The notes under the pieces were generated by a model. It made no database searches. It was given only the letters and a program-made list of their open reading frames with translations, and was not told where the DNA came from. Shown here in pieces: positions 5,830 through 6,227 of a stretch of DNA of 6,227 nt. Position numbers and translations under genes: made by a program. The first letter of the stretch is position 1. Every line of letters begins with the position of its first letter. Source of the stretch: an uncultured Opitutia bacterium (GTDB lineage: Bacteria; Verrucomicrobiota; Verrucomicrobiia; Opitutales; UBA953); the NCBI GenBank assembly GCA_903840235.1, contig CAIMFE010000110.1:1-6227 (forward strand), written 5' to 3'.

Positions 5830-6227
5830 AGAGTTTCTTCGAAACTACCTGCTAGGTCGCTTAATTGCGAGTTCGTAACCACGACGCCGACCACGGCGAT
5901 TAAAGGCGTAGGTAACGAAACTAAGTCTACTTTATCTTGAGCGAGATCCGTTAACTTGGTGATCACATCCGTTGCACCGACTTGTGAAATTTTAGAGAGC
6001 AGTCGCACAGGCATATTTTTATCAGCACCCGCATTGATTAATTTCTGAGCCACTTCCGGTAATTTTTTAGCGCCCATGTATAAGCACAAGGTCGCGCCCG
6101 TCTGCACATGCGCTGACCAGTTCTGATCCGAACCATCAGCACAGTGACCCGTTAAAAATGTTACCGAAGCAGCTTTGCCACGATGCGTTAAGGAAAAACC
6201 TGCATCAGCTCCCGCCGCAGTCGCCGC
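5826..6227 (-). CDS. cobA: Uroporphyrinogen-III C-methyltransferase, C-terminal part (5' partial)
   Basis: The frame runs from the window edge at 6227 to the TAA at 5828-5826, giving the last 133 residues; the start lies beyond the window. The enzyme (SUMT) uses two SAM to methylate uroporphyrinogen III to precorrin-2, the branch point to siroheme and cobalamin. Visible landmarks are AGFSLTHRGKAASVTFLTGH (the family's LTHR and TGH motif), D-x-NW, TLCLYMGAKKLPEVAQKL, and a C-terminal VVGVVV strand followed by about 14 residues. A shorter start at the GTG 6107-6105 is unlikely, because the conserved LTHR/TGH segment is upstream of it and in frame. The gene ends right after the methyltransferase domain, so there is no C-terminal HemD fusion. 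An N-terminal fusion (CysG style) cannot be excluded. It converges on the chelatase gene, overlapping by four bases. Confidence 0.94.
   Translation of the reverse strand, partial: AATAAGADAGFSLTHRGKAASVTFLTGHCADGSDQNWSAHVQTGATLCLYMGAKKLPEVAQKLINAGADKNMPVRLLSKISQVGATDVITKLTDLAQDKVDLVSLPTPLIAVVGVVVTNSQLSDLAGSFEETL
5832..5846. other. Short inverted repeat at the convergent gene junction
   Basis: AGTTTC (5832-5837) and GAAACT (5841-5846) form a perfect six-base inverted repeat around a three-base TTC loop. It lies three bases beyond the chelatase stop and inside the last codons of the minus-strand methyltransferase gene. It is AT-rich and has no T-run on either side, so it does not meet the pattern of an intrinsic terminator. 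It is the only stem I see where the two transcripts collide, and chance is a fair explanation. Confidence 0.25.

Overview
This window looks like ordinary chromosomal core DNA of a Gram-negative-type bacterium. It holds eight protein genes and almost no non-coding space. Seven genes read rightward in one tight run (1 to 5829). The eighth, on the minus strand, meets them head-on at 5826. I see no RNA genes, mobile elements, CRISPR arrays or long repeats, and no gap over about 45 bases. The origin is inferred, not shown: a lipoprotein signal, a LolA-like exported protein and a SecG with a GGG(A)-rich loop suit the PVC superphylum, and Verrucomicrobiota (Opitutae-like) is my best guess. The almost total lack of Shine-Dalgarno sequences is notable.

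Layout: (1) the 3' end of a TIGR01777-family SDR epimerase-like gene; (2) a lipoprotein with TPR-like helices, a coiled coil and a C-terminal LysM domain; (3) recF; (4) secG, with a long Ala/Pro tail; (5) an exported LolA-like protein of unknown role; (6) a Nif3/YbgI-type dinuclear-metal protein; (7) gluQ, the glutamyl-queuosine tRNA(Asp) synthetase; (8) a CbiX/SirB-type chelatase; (9) on the minus strand, the 3' end of a uroporphyrinogen-III C-methyltransferase gene (cobA/SUMT type). Entries 1 and 9 are cut by the window edges.

How the genes relate: the rightward run is a mixed housekeeping operon rather than one pathway. Two or three genes concern the envelope (LysM lipoprotein, SecG, LolA-like protein), one concerns DNA repair (RecF) and one tRNA modification (GluQ). 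The clearest functional pair is at the right end. The methyltransferase makes precorrin-2 from uroporphyrinogen III, and the chelatase acts on the sirohydrochlorin derived from it, on the way to siroheme or cobalamin. These two genes converge with a four-base overlap.

I found no convincing new system. The most useful oddities are a chelatase whose catalytic histidines lie in the C-terminal half instead of the N-terminal half, a GluQ that has lost most of its zinc ligands, and the lack of Shine-Dalgarno motifs across the operon.
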